Assembly (NCBI RefSeq): GCF_000004825.1
Contig: NW_008805064.1
Location: forward strand, 2,790,001 to 2,854,000
Length of the DNA: 64,000 bases
From: Heterostelium album PN500
Taxonomy: Eukaryota > Evosea > Eumycetozoa > Acytosteliales > Acytosteliaceae
Reading direction: 5' to 3'
Position numbers and translations under genes: made by a program. Under the pieces are notes generated by a model that was given only the letters and a program-made list of their open reading frames with translations, was not told the DNA's origin and did no database searches. Below, piece after piece: positions 33,035 through 43,510 of this stretch (within the stretch, counting starts at the first letter, position 1; each line of letters begins with the position of its first letter).

Positions 33035-36000
33035 TTATCTCCTTGGTTGTCTATTATTTCTAGTTGATCGATCTGATTGGAATTGATATCCTTCGGCATC
33101 CCTAAACTCATTATCATTTTTACCTTTTAGTTGATTTCTCAATGGTGAGGTATCGAAATTATACTATAATAATTTAAATTACAGATATTTAGATATTTTG
33201 TTAATTAAAATATAAATAATAAAAAAATCGGTTTTTTAATGCTTACCATTGATGCTCTCTTTGATACTTTTGAAAAGTTATTTAATCTTTCCAAATATAC
33301 CATGGTTGCTTTCTGGTCGTTCTCTTTTTCCTGAGCCATTTGTTTTCTTGGATCGTTTTGTTGTTGTTGTTGTTGACCGGTGTTGCTAGCAGATTCTTCA
33401 TCCGATGAATAGTTGTTGTTATTGTTGTTGAGAGTTGATTTGTTTGTGGTTACCTTCTTAGTTTTGGTCTTTGAGCTGCTACAGTGTGGACAGGCAGTGT
33501 GCTTACCCAGACATGTGGAATGCAAAGAATGACCGCATTGGAAGATGATAACGCTATCGGTGGGAGTGACATCGTGAATCTGTCCGTTGAACTCCTTCAA
33601 TGGACGGTTGCACATCAAGCAGCGAGCAGCGGCAGGCGAGTAAGCACGCGAACGACGCTCGATATACTCCGAGGTGGTAGTATACATATCGCGTTGAATC
33701 AACTGGTTGGCAGTGTTCAGTATGCTCGTCTCGAACGTGCAGGTGTCAAGCATTCCACTGATGATCGACTTGAAGTCACCGAATTCATCGCTACCATGAT
33801 CGTTTACAATCTTTGTGAGGATCAAAGGCAACGCTACATATCCCATCATATTATTAAGAATATAGTGAACCAGCTTGTTGAGGAACGTAGTTGACTTTAC
33901 ATAGACAGCACTCTTTGGTTTGTTGGTAGTTCTATCTATCGATTGATTCAGTATCGATGTATTTTCTTGCATTGCGATATTGGTATTCTCTGTATGATTC
34001 AGCGATAGTTTAATCTTTCTTACAAACACAACAATAGTATCCAATAGTTTAAACCAAATCATCTATTTTTAACATTTTTAATAATTAGTATTATTATAGT
34101 GTGAAGAAACAGTACAGTCGATGATAAAAACTTACTTGATTTTCAGTATTTTGAAGTTTAGCAGAGTTTCTCTGACATAGAGCAATAGCATTGTTAAGGA
34201 TATCCATAACTTCCTTTTCTTGTGGTGATGGCTTATCATTCTTTATGTGCTTTACATTTGCAAATATAGTAGAGAATTGTCTAAGAAGATCTTCAATCTT
34301 TGTCTTTAAAGTCATCAATATCATTTCCAATGCCTTTGGTACATCACCTGTTCTCTCTAAAAGATAGGTTGCACCTTCAAAGTTATTATATTGTTGACAA
34401 ATCTATTGAACCAATTAACTATTAGTATTTGTAATTATTAACAATATAGTTATTTTAATGTTTTTTTATACTTTACCTTTAAACATGCATCTAATGGATA
34501 ATCATCATGAGATGAAAGATATTTATAAACGGCTTGTGGGGAGAACATACACATCAGTTTAATGTAGAGTTCGTAGGTTTCGTTTGAGATATTGATTCCA
34601 GTTCGTTGTGTGAATGATTTGCTGTCGGAATTAGTTTGTTTCGGGTCAACACCACCGAGTAATCCAACCAAGTAGGTGAACTGTAGTTTGGGGAATGAGC
34701 TCAGTTCCTTCAATATCTTTTCGTGGTCGGCTGCAAAGTGATCCATAATCAATTGGGCGGTCTGTTGACTATCGATGATAATCAACTGTGCCAGAGTGGA
34801 TATGGTTGTGTTCTTGATGATGTTTCTCGATTCGTCTGAAAGATGTGGCTGTGAGAGTAACTCACGGATATAGTTGAAAGAGTCTGACTTGGTAAGAGGA
34901 TCTTTCACCTGGCACATAATCATCTTGCTGTAATTCGATTGCAGTGAATAGAGATATTGGATGACACGATAGAATTCATTGCCTTCACACAGCACCAGTA
35001 GTCGCTCGTAGTCGAACGCTTCAATGGGGAGTGTTGTGATGATGGACAACAAAGCAGTTTGGCGTTCCTGACTATTGAAAATGTTATTGTCCTTATCCTT
35101 GTCATCTTTGTTATTGGTGTTGTTTGTTGTAAAGTAAAGTGGAGCGGCTGCCAGTAATCCAATCATTCTATTCATGAGAACATGATCGATGTGATTGAAT
35201 AGCTTCTTTTTGTAGCAGTTGGCGAGTAGGACAAATAGCTGACCTTGTTGCTGTAGTGAGAATGGCCACTGTTCATTCTCTTTGATGTCATAGGGCTGTT
35301 GAGATCGGTCAATCATAATGAGCAGTAAGACAGAGAACATTGTCAGGTGATTCAGGTTGGAGCTGCTCACGTTGAATGGAATGGGTGGAATCACAAGCGT
35401 GGCATTGGGGTCGTGAGTGGCCAGGAACTCATCGTCGAATGTCGTCGAGAGAATCTTGAGTGTCTCTGTCGAGTCAAACTTGATGAGATTGTACAATCTT
35501 GGATAGGGTGTTGGATCCTCGGGGAACAAGTTTCGAAGGAACAGATATTCAAGAACCTGTATCTTCAAGGACGGTACACGCGACGCTGCTATCATTCCAG
35601 TGGGGAACGATCGACCCGACAAACTATATTGTAGGTACAACAACAATCGATAGGCAACATCTTTCGATTCGTTATCGACCAACTTGAATGACGAGCCAAC
35701 TGTTGGTTCATTCGAGTTGTTTCCATTGGGCTTGATGAATACTTCCATCATGTCTTCGAGTGGAGTGATATAGTCATCCAAACCCTTGTTGTAAAGATAG
35801 ATAATTGCACTGTACAATCCATGTTTACGACAGAGAATAACAGTCTGATGGAAATCAAGTGATGCAATATCCAAGTGTAGTAAACATTGTTCGGCACGCG
35901 ACAAGACGTGTCGCTCTTGGTAGTGTGACATCATGTACTGCATAACTTCTGGGTTCAAGTTGGAGAGACGATCTCTCAGGATGTAGGGTTCGAGGAACTC

Positions 36001-38591
36001 GAGGAATATTCCAACCATCGATGCCTCCACATAGTAATTGAATACCTCTCCAAATAAAAAGTCGGTTCGCTTCACATCGATACAAAACTCAATCGATATC
36101 AATGCCAACTGTTGGTAGATGTTCATTCGGGCGATGGCCGGATCCAGCGGGTAGCTTCCATCGATTACATCATGAAACATCGATTTGGGAATGAGTGAGT
36201 GATCTCTAATTTGTTCGGCTGAAGAAGTGAACACCAAATGACAGAGTTGCGATAGGATTTCAATGGTTTTGTCAGAGGTGATAACTTTGGAGTCGACGGT
36301 ATTCGAGTTGAGTCCAGTGGCTGCCTTGGCTTTGCCCTCGTAGAAATCCAGTGAGAGACACAGCGCTTCGAACCACTGATGGTGACTCACCAAAATCGAA
36401 AGTCTCTCCAACCACGTCAAGATATGAGCAGAGAAGAATCCATTCATTCCGAGCATATACATATGAGATTTCAATGTTCGGAATGTATTGTGGAATGAAT
36501 AGACGTTCTGGAATTTCGAGTGGTGAATCAGTTGCATCGATTTTATATTGACAGACTCCACTTCCTCCAGCGCGAATGGATCGAATACACGAAGTTCATC
36601 GCGACTATTCAAGATGAGAATGGTCTGCGAGTCGATCCATTCCAAACCGCAGATATCGTTGTCCGTTTGGTACTCTGCTACAATGATAAACTCTGGCGAT
36701 TGGAATTTGAGATCGTTGGGATGTGTAACGATTTGAAGCAATTGGATATTCGAGCCCCAGCCAATTGCCAGGATCGGCTCTAGCGGCTTGCTATGTCCGA
36801 GCGACTTGTTGTAGCACACACGTCGCCACGACAAGTACGGAAGCACGCCAGTCGATTTTACATAGGCAGGCTTGGAGATCTTGTTGTTCAGAATACTGAC
36901 ACCCTCCATCGATGCAGAGATAATGAGAATCTTCCGCTTGGTAGCCAGTGCAATGATATACGATCGATCGGTTGGATGAGGATAGTTTCCGGGCAGGAGC
37001 AGAGCGATCGATAACACAGGACCGAGATTTCCATTGAGCAACAGTTGTTGATCCACTGTGAACGACATCAAACCACGCTGTACAGTGAATATATTGGTGA
37101 CACCGTGCGCGTCAGAACTGATGAAACGGTGACCGTCAGCAAAGAACTTCAAGTGAAGTATCGGATGTTTGTGATATTTGCTATCCAATATCTTGAGAGG
37201 TTTGCCCGATTGCACGTCCCAGAGAATGGTCTGTCCGTTTTGATGACCACTGATAAGCCAATCTTCATTCACCTTGCAACTCGGCAAATCGATAGCAGTG
37301 ACACTTCCACTGTCTGCACAAATGGCGCCACCAATAATACTTAGCAACTCTTGATGATAATTGAATATCAATATATATCCATGTGAAGTACCTATACAAA
37401 TATATTTTGCAGTCTAAACAAACTTTAATTAATAGCTATTCTCTATTTGGATGTGATTAATAAAACTAATTAATAATAGTTATCCATACACTAAAACAAG
37501 TTGGAAAACCAGTCTCTTTTCTAATCTCAATGGATGACAGTTGTTCAGAGATCTTTGTGTAGTATTGAGGTTCCACAACGATTCCATTGAATGATTTTCT
37601 GGCGTTCTTTGACTGCCAAAGCATTGGAAGTGGTGCCTGTGCCATAGACAGCAGCTTTTCACGTTCCTCTGCAAGTGTCAACGGTGATGATTGTGTTACA
37701 GGTTGTTGTGAATTGCTATTATTGTTAATGCTACTGTTATTATTTAGTTGTAGTAGATCTAATGTACTACCACTGTGACTGCTGATACTGTTACTCTGGT
37801 CAGCAGTTGATTCAGCATCGTCATCGTTCATCATCAACAGATCATCTATATCATCCTGGTCGTCGTCTCTCAGGATATCGTTCAAGTCAATATTTACATT
37901 CTCAATATCTACATCGTCGTCTTCCTCATTCAATATCTTTTTCAATAGCTCTTGGTCAATGATATGTTGTGGTTTATCATTCCATTCACTAGAGGTTCTC
38001 TGTATCATATTACATAATTAGTTTTTTGATTTATATTTACATTGTCGTCATTTACTAGATATTTACATTGAATGAAGATGAAGATGCACTACTCTTTAGA
38101 GGTGAGCTTGTTGATTGACTACCACCACTATTATTGCTATTCTGATCTATTGAACTAATGTTGTTATTACTAATATTATTATTATTATCATTGTTGTTGT
38201 TATTGTTATTTATATTTGGTAATGAAGATGTCGAGTTGTTTAAAGGTGAAGGTGATCCATTGTTTGAAGAGCTAGCTGTATTATTGACGAAATGAAACAG
38301 TTTATTCTGTTGTGGTTGATGCTTTTGCATTGGATCATAGATTCTAACTGTTGGTGGTGGAGGTGCACTCAATATAGATACCATGTCAATTGTTTGTTGT
38401 TGTTGTTGTTGTTGTTGTACATTGTTATTTTCATTTGAAATTGTACTACTATTTCCATTGTTATTATTATTATTACTATTTACACTTAATCTTCTAGGTA
38501 GTTGTTGTTGTTGATCTACATTGTTATTGTTATTATTATCATTTTTATGATTATTACTTCCACTGTTACTTCTACTTTTATTATAACTCAT
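33035..38591 (-). CDS. vps8: VPS8 (CORVET tethering complex subunit)
   Basis: Six exons in phase: 38591-38067, 37999-37490, 37413-34477, 34402-34136, 34062-33247 and 33163-33035 (about 1,727 aa). VPS8 is the Rab5-binding subunit of CORVET, which tethers early endosomes. Exons 1-2 give an Asn/Gln/Ser-rich, then acidic N-terminus (LNEEDDDVDIENVNIDLNDI). Exon 3 starts with the propeller (KYICIGTSHGYILIF, SGHQNGQTILWDVQSGKPL, HPILHLKFFADGHRFISSDA). The long alpha-solenoid follows, with exon 4 ICQQYNNFEGATYLLERTGD, the conserved VPS8 'ERxGDVxxAL' region. Exon 5 holds the RING: CLMCNRPL...FQCGHSLHSTCLGKHTACPHC. Exon 6 is a short basic tail ending RNNRQPRR. A very similar domain plan to HPS5 in the same window. 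Confidence 0.92.
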
Positions 38592-38685
38592 AATACTTCA
38601 GTATAAGCTTATTACTAATTATAGTTATAATATATATATTCTATATCAGTATAAAAATTGCAAAAAATAATATTATAAAGTTAAA

Positions 38686-38784
38686 TGAATTATAATCTTT
38701 CACAAAAAATATTGAAAATTTTGGATGTTTTTTTAATTAATATGAAGATGCAAAGTTGTATTTTTTGTGAAAGATTATAATTCA
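38686..38784. repeat. Perfect 26-bp inverted repeat with 47-nt loop
   Basis: Arm 1 at 38,686-38,711 starts TGAATTATAATCTTTC; arm 2 at 38,759-38,784 is its exact reverse complement ending GAAAGATTATAATTCA. The pairing stops at both sides (38,685/38,785 and 38,713/38,757). It sits about 95 bases upstream of the VPS8 ATG. It could be a miniature inverted-repeat DNA element, a hairpin RNA precursor, or a cruciform in the promoter. No ORF inside and no clear target-site duplication seen. Confidence 0.85.
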
Positions 38785-38920
38785 CAAAAAAAAATCTAAA
38801 AAAAAAAATAAGAAATAAGAGCAGTATTAAAATGTTGGTTAACTACAAATAAATTTTTGGTGATGATGATCAATTCTTATTCATCTAATGATTTATTGAT
38901 AAAAAAAAAATCAGCCAAAG

Positions 38921-39110
38921 TCAGGTGCATACTAATGGCGTCTTTAAAAGATGAAATATCTCTTGAAAAATGGGTTCATACAAATAATTATATCTTGGTA
39001 TGATTTGAATTCCAAGAGCAGTTAGGGAAATGAGTCAATTATTTCATCATTCTTAATCAATGCTCCAGAAATTGACAGATTTGTTTTTCAAGACAGTAAA
39101 TCTTGAAAAG
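38921..39110 (-). pseudogene. Decayed coding fragment
   Basis: On minus, 39,110-39,057 reads LFKIYCLEKQICQFLEH and stops; then in another frame 39,034-38,921 reads LISLTALGIQIIPRYNYLYE followed by PIFQEIFHLLKTPLVCT and stops. Both stretches have protein-like composition, unlike the flanks. They look like remnants of one gene separated by mutations. Family not recognised; the repeated I/L-rich helical feel could fit an ankyrin- or LRR-like dictyostelid protein. Confidence 0.3.
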
Positions 39111-39303
39111 TTTTAATTATTTAAATAATTATGAAATAATTAATAAGGATATCCAAAAAAAGTAAATAAAATAAAATAAAATAAATTAAATTAAAATCAT
39201 GATTTTCATCAACAAATAGAATAAAATAATTTGTAGTTACACTTTTGATATCAATAATATCGTCCACTATCATAATTTTTAAAATGTAATCATTTTATTT
39301 ATT

Positions 39304-42300
39304 TTAATGTAATTCGATACCTTTGTTCTTTTTCTTTCCAAATTTATCTTTTAAATTGATAGACATATATTTTAGTTTTCTTTTTAATACAATAGCCAAA
39401 AGTACTATTATCGATATGGAGCCAACAACAACGACTACTATGATGGTTGGAATTAACCATTTTCTTGATTCTGATCTACATCTAGAGTCACCAGATCGAT
39501 CGGTGTTGACCAAAACTGAAAAATCAGGATCGATAATACATTCAAGACAATAGGGCAATGATATTCCAATGAATGACTGACCAGTGAAAACTGTTGTGTT
39601 GATCAATTGATTGTTGACTTTGACGACTCTACCATTGTCAACCACTGAATATGGAAGGAATCTACCATAGAATGTCTTGTCATTCATCATCACCTTCAAG
39701 TAATTGATATCATTGATATCTTGGCCATCGGCAATCGTATCTGAATCGCAATCATCTTTGGTATTCTCAATGGTTGTTGTCATGATAACTCGAAGATGAT
39801 TCAACTTGTCTTTATAACTCCAATTGTTAATCTTTATCGTCAGCTTAAGTGAACCTGCAGCATAGGTTGTTGGATAACCTCCGAATTCAACCACTCTATC
39901 TTTTGTTGATTGCTCAATCGTTGCATTGATCGATGTCGATGTTGAACCAACCATTATATTATAGTTATACGTTGTAAGTGTATCTTTGGTAGTTGAGGTT
40001 GAACTCCATTTCTCTGTGAATATTTCATTGACAATCTTTTCATCTGAATCTATTTCCTGGATTGCAATGATATTGAATTTAAATTGAATTTTCTCCTCTA
40101 CGATGATTGTTGGTTCCGGTGCTGTTGGTGACGGATTGACGATGACATCACCTCCCTGCAGTTTAGAGTCACAGTAGAATCCACTGTATCCATTGTTACA
40201 CTGACAGAATGCATTGATACATTTTCCATTTCCACCACAGGCATCGTTAGCACCACAATTATTGATATCGGGTGGTACATAAACCAGAGTATCGATATTC
40301 AATCTTGTCATAGTGTCGGACACCGTGATATTATAGTATGGTCTCTTTGATATTGCGATATCACAAACCAACTTTGTATCGGATACCTGTACGTGAATAC
40401 ACGGAATTCTTCTTGAAGACGTATCAAAACTATCATTTAAAACACTGATAATGAAATTGGAAAATGGATTGAATTTACCAAAGATGTTAATTTCACTAAA
40501 AGTTTCATTGATATATGTTGCATTTGCTCTCCTAATTTGTGCTATAATTTATATAAAAGTTAATTGACTATCTATTGTTTCATATTCAATAAAAATAAAC
40601 TTACGTTCAATTCCCCAAACAATATCAAAAGAAAGATTTGTTTTTGAATTTAGAACTATTGTTTCTTTTCCCTGTAAAGTTAATGGAGTGTATCTATTAT
40701 TTATTAAATAAAATTAATATAATTATTATTTTTAAAGATTTATAAATAATCATTCTATATTTACTGGATTAATTTGTTTGGTATGACATTTGCAACTCTT
40801 GAACCATAGTATCTAGATCCCAGATTTTTACCACTAATATATAATGGACCTGAATGAATTTATGAAATTAGTATTTCTAATTTGATTAATTTAATAATAC
40901 AACAATAATACTTACTAAGAGAGTTTACATAAAATAATGTTTGATTATATACAATTGCTTTGAAAAATATAATTAGTTTAGTTTTAAATGAATTTCGATT
41001 ATTATTTTGTTATGTTTTTAACTTACGACATTGAAAATCCACTGGTGGTGGAGGTGTGTTCGAAGGTAAGATTTTCTGATATTGGTCCCAATAACAGTAG
41101 TAACAATCGGGGACATAAATGCTTAGATTGTTTTGGGCCACTCCCAATTGACTGTCTATTTTAAATCCAAAAATATAACAATTTGATTCATATAAATATC
41201 CACTTAATCTTGTATTATTAATGAGAACTATAGATCTTGGTGATTTTGCTCCCAAGTCTTTTACACCTCCACCAATTAAAGAGTCATAGATGTTTCTATT
41301 ATTATCAAACTATTAGTAAACTAGCATAGTTTTTAAAGAAAATTTTAAATTTACAAATTAAAATCTGGTTTGAACCAACTTTCATCAGGAAATACTCCAC
41401 TACCATATCCACTCAAATTTCTAAAAAGAGAACCTGTATTAATAAACAATATAAATAAGATAATCTAATCTAATTATGATATTTACAGAAGTCCCAAATT
41501 TGAAGCATTTGTTATTGGGGAATCTACATTAATAAAATTTCTTTGAAAAAAACAATAATTTAATTAATAACTATAAATTTGGATGCGAAAAAGAATATAC
41601 ATTACACATTGGATAGTCTTGGAAATTTATTTAGTTCACTTGGTGTGAATTGGCAACTTTCAAAATCTCTTTATTAAAATAGCTTGGGGTTAGTTTATTT
41701 TTTATATTTTTATATTGATTAAAAACTTACATATAAATCAATTCTGGTAAACTATTCATATTCACAGTTCCTTTTTTCACAGTTCTACAAAATTTATAAA
41801 TAAGTTATCATTATTTTTAAGAATTTTAAAATGTAAAAGATACATACAGTCTTCTAAGAGTTTGAGATTCTACACTGATTTCAAAAGGTGTATTTTGAGT
41901 ATAATACCTAATTATTATTATTAGTATAATTATGTAAATAAGAAAAAATGAGTTTTTGGTAAATATTGTTTTAAAATCAATTCAACTTACAAAGTAATAA
42001 TATTTGGAAGAAATTCTGTTGTTACCATTAGATTGATATATCCAAAATCACCTAAATCTATTTCTCTTTTATGATAAAGTATCAATAAATTGTAAGTTAT
42101 CTATAGTTAAATTTAAAATATTTACAAATTTTGAATTGTTGAAAATTTTTGGGTGATCTTGATCATATTACCCAAAACTTGATTCCCGACAAATTTAACA
42201 GATTTCATAGGGGGTAGGAATATTGATTCAGTCACATTGCTATTAAAAGTATTTGAACTCAATTCTCTATTTTGGAATAAATGCAATAAAATTAGTTTGA

Positions 42301-42934
42301 AAATAATCTTTGGTTGTTTATAGAATACTTACAATGTGGTAAGATTTTTAAGTTTAGAAGGGAAGTTATCAATATGACCGGTGATAGTATTCCGTAATAG
42401 CGCTATATTATTCAATTTTATATTTTCAGCTTGATCTAGGAGAAAAAGAATGTTGTAGACAGGATCAGAAGCGTAAGTCGAGTCAATTGATATTGATTCA
42501 AGATTTGTGAATATTAAAGCTAAAATCGGTTCTACTGATTGAAATGTAGTAGAATTTTGAGGTATTGCGCTTTGTAATATATAAAAAAAGAAAAATGTTA
42601 GTAATACTACTAATATACTAGGTTTGATAATAATATACACCTACATGGTTTTTACAAATTCTTTTTGATCAGAATTGACTCCACATTGTAAATATAGTGG
42701 ATTATTTATAATCTCTACACAGGATGTATTATTCAAATTCCAGATTAAACCGTACTGTTTGATCAACCATCTTAAATTTGACACTAGAGTAAATAAACAA
42801 TAACAATATAATCAATTTATTGTAAAAACAATTATAATCTTCTTAGTTTTCTTACATTCGGAAGCTATCAAATCTGATTTTACAACTAAACTATTTAAAT
42901 ATATTAAACAAATAAACAAAAATAGATATTTCAT
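39304..42934 (-). CDS. LRR / TIG / EGF surface receptor, copy A (ComC/Tgr-like)
   Basis: Multi-exon type I membrane protein. Exon 1 is 42934-42856 (signal peptide MKYLFLFICLIYLNSLVVKS), exon 2 42783-42645, exon 3 42569-42333; then a series of short exons of roughly 60-140 nt down to about 41,350, each coding about one leucine-rich repeat. A Cys block follows (VPDCYYCYWDQYQKILP at ~41,100), then a probable TIG/IPT region and an EGF-like module (NNCGANDACGGNGKCINAFC...GYSGFYC at ~40,150-40,270). Next is a conserved ectodomain (VEFGGYPTTYAAGSLKLTIK, DDCDSDTIADGQDI), one TM (LIPTIIVVVVVGSISIIVLL) and a basic tail ending KGIELH. This is the layout of dictyostelid adhesion and recognition proteins such as ComC and the Tgr family; function inferred from that. 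Inner exon borders are approximate. Confidence 0.8.
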
Positions 42935-43510
42935 TTTATGATAAAAATAAACAACATTTTTTTTAGCGACAATATTTTATCATGATTTTCTAAAAAAATA
43001 AAAAATAAAAAAAAAAAACTTTTTTTAAGTGTGATTAATAGTCAAATCTAAAGATCTTGTTTTTCTTCTTGGATTTTTTGGAACTTAAAAAAAAAAATCA
43101 AATCTAATTGTGTTGTGATTAAAAATATCATTTGATTTATTCTCATTCTACTTCTTTTTCTTTTGTTTCTTTTTGACATTCCTATTTATTTAAGTCTTCT
43201 GCTAAGTGTTAAGAATAATGTGATTAATATTGTTAGAGAACACAACTAAGGCTACAACGAATGGAATTAACCTTTTGGTATGAATGTTGCCTATGAGGTG
43301 TGGTGAACCAGGTTACAATATAAAGATGATCAATTATATTGACTCATAGGTATACATAAAAACTATTGTAATAAATAAAGCTACTTCTTTCATATTTAAA
43401 TATTGAATCGAACTCTCTATCTGCTTTGTTTGGATATGCCTACAGAAAAAAAAAAAAAAAAAAACAAAAATAAATTTAAGTGAATTGTGTGTCTAAAAAT
43501 ATCATTTGAT
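42935..43510. other. Spacer between receptors A and B holding a 3'-end remnant
   Basis: The promoter of receptor A and the 3' flank of receptor B lie here, with an (A)19-type run near 43,445-43,464. The remnant at about 43,123-43,290 is listed separately. Confidence 0.6.
43123..43290 (-). pseudogene. Third, degenerate copy of the receptor 3' end
   Basis: Bases ~43,123-43,290 align with 43,492-43,665, the 3' end of receptor B: both have AATATCATTTGATTTATTCT, then a Lys-rich cytoplasmic tail region, then TTAAGAATAATGTGATTAAT / TTAAAAATAATGTGATTAAT, and TACAACGA(A)TGG-AATTAACC. The similarity starts in the 3' flank and breaks off inside the TM region, so this is the tail of a former third gene or the scar of an unequal exchange. 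Small insertions and deletions make it non-coding. Confidence 0.75.

Larger units (their letters stand above)
38592..39303. other. Spacer with inverted repeat and coding relics
   Basis: Between the VPS8 start and receptor A stop. It contains the 26-bp inverted repeat (38,686-38,784) and decayed coding-like segments (38,921-39,110), both listed separately. Confidence 0.6.
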
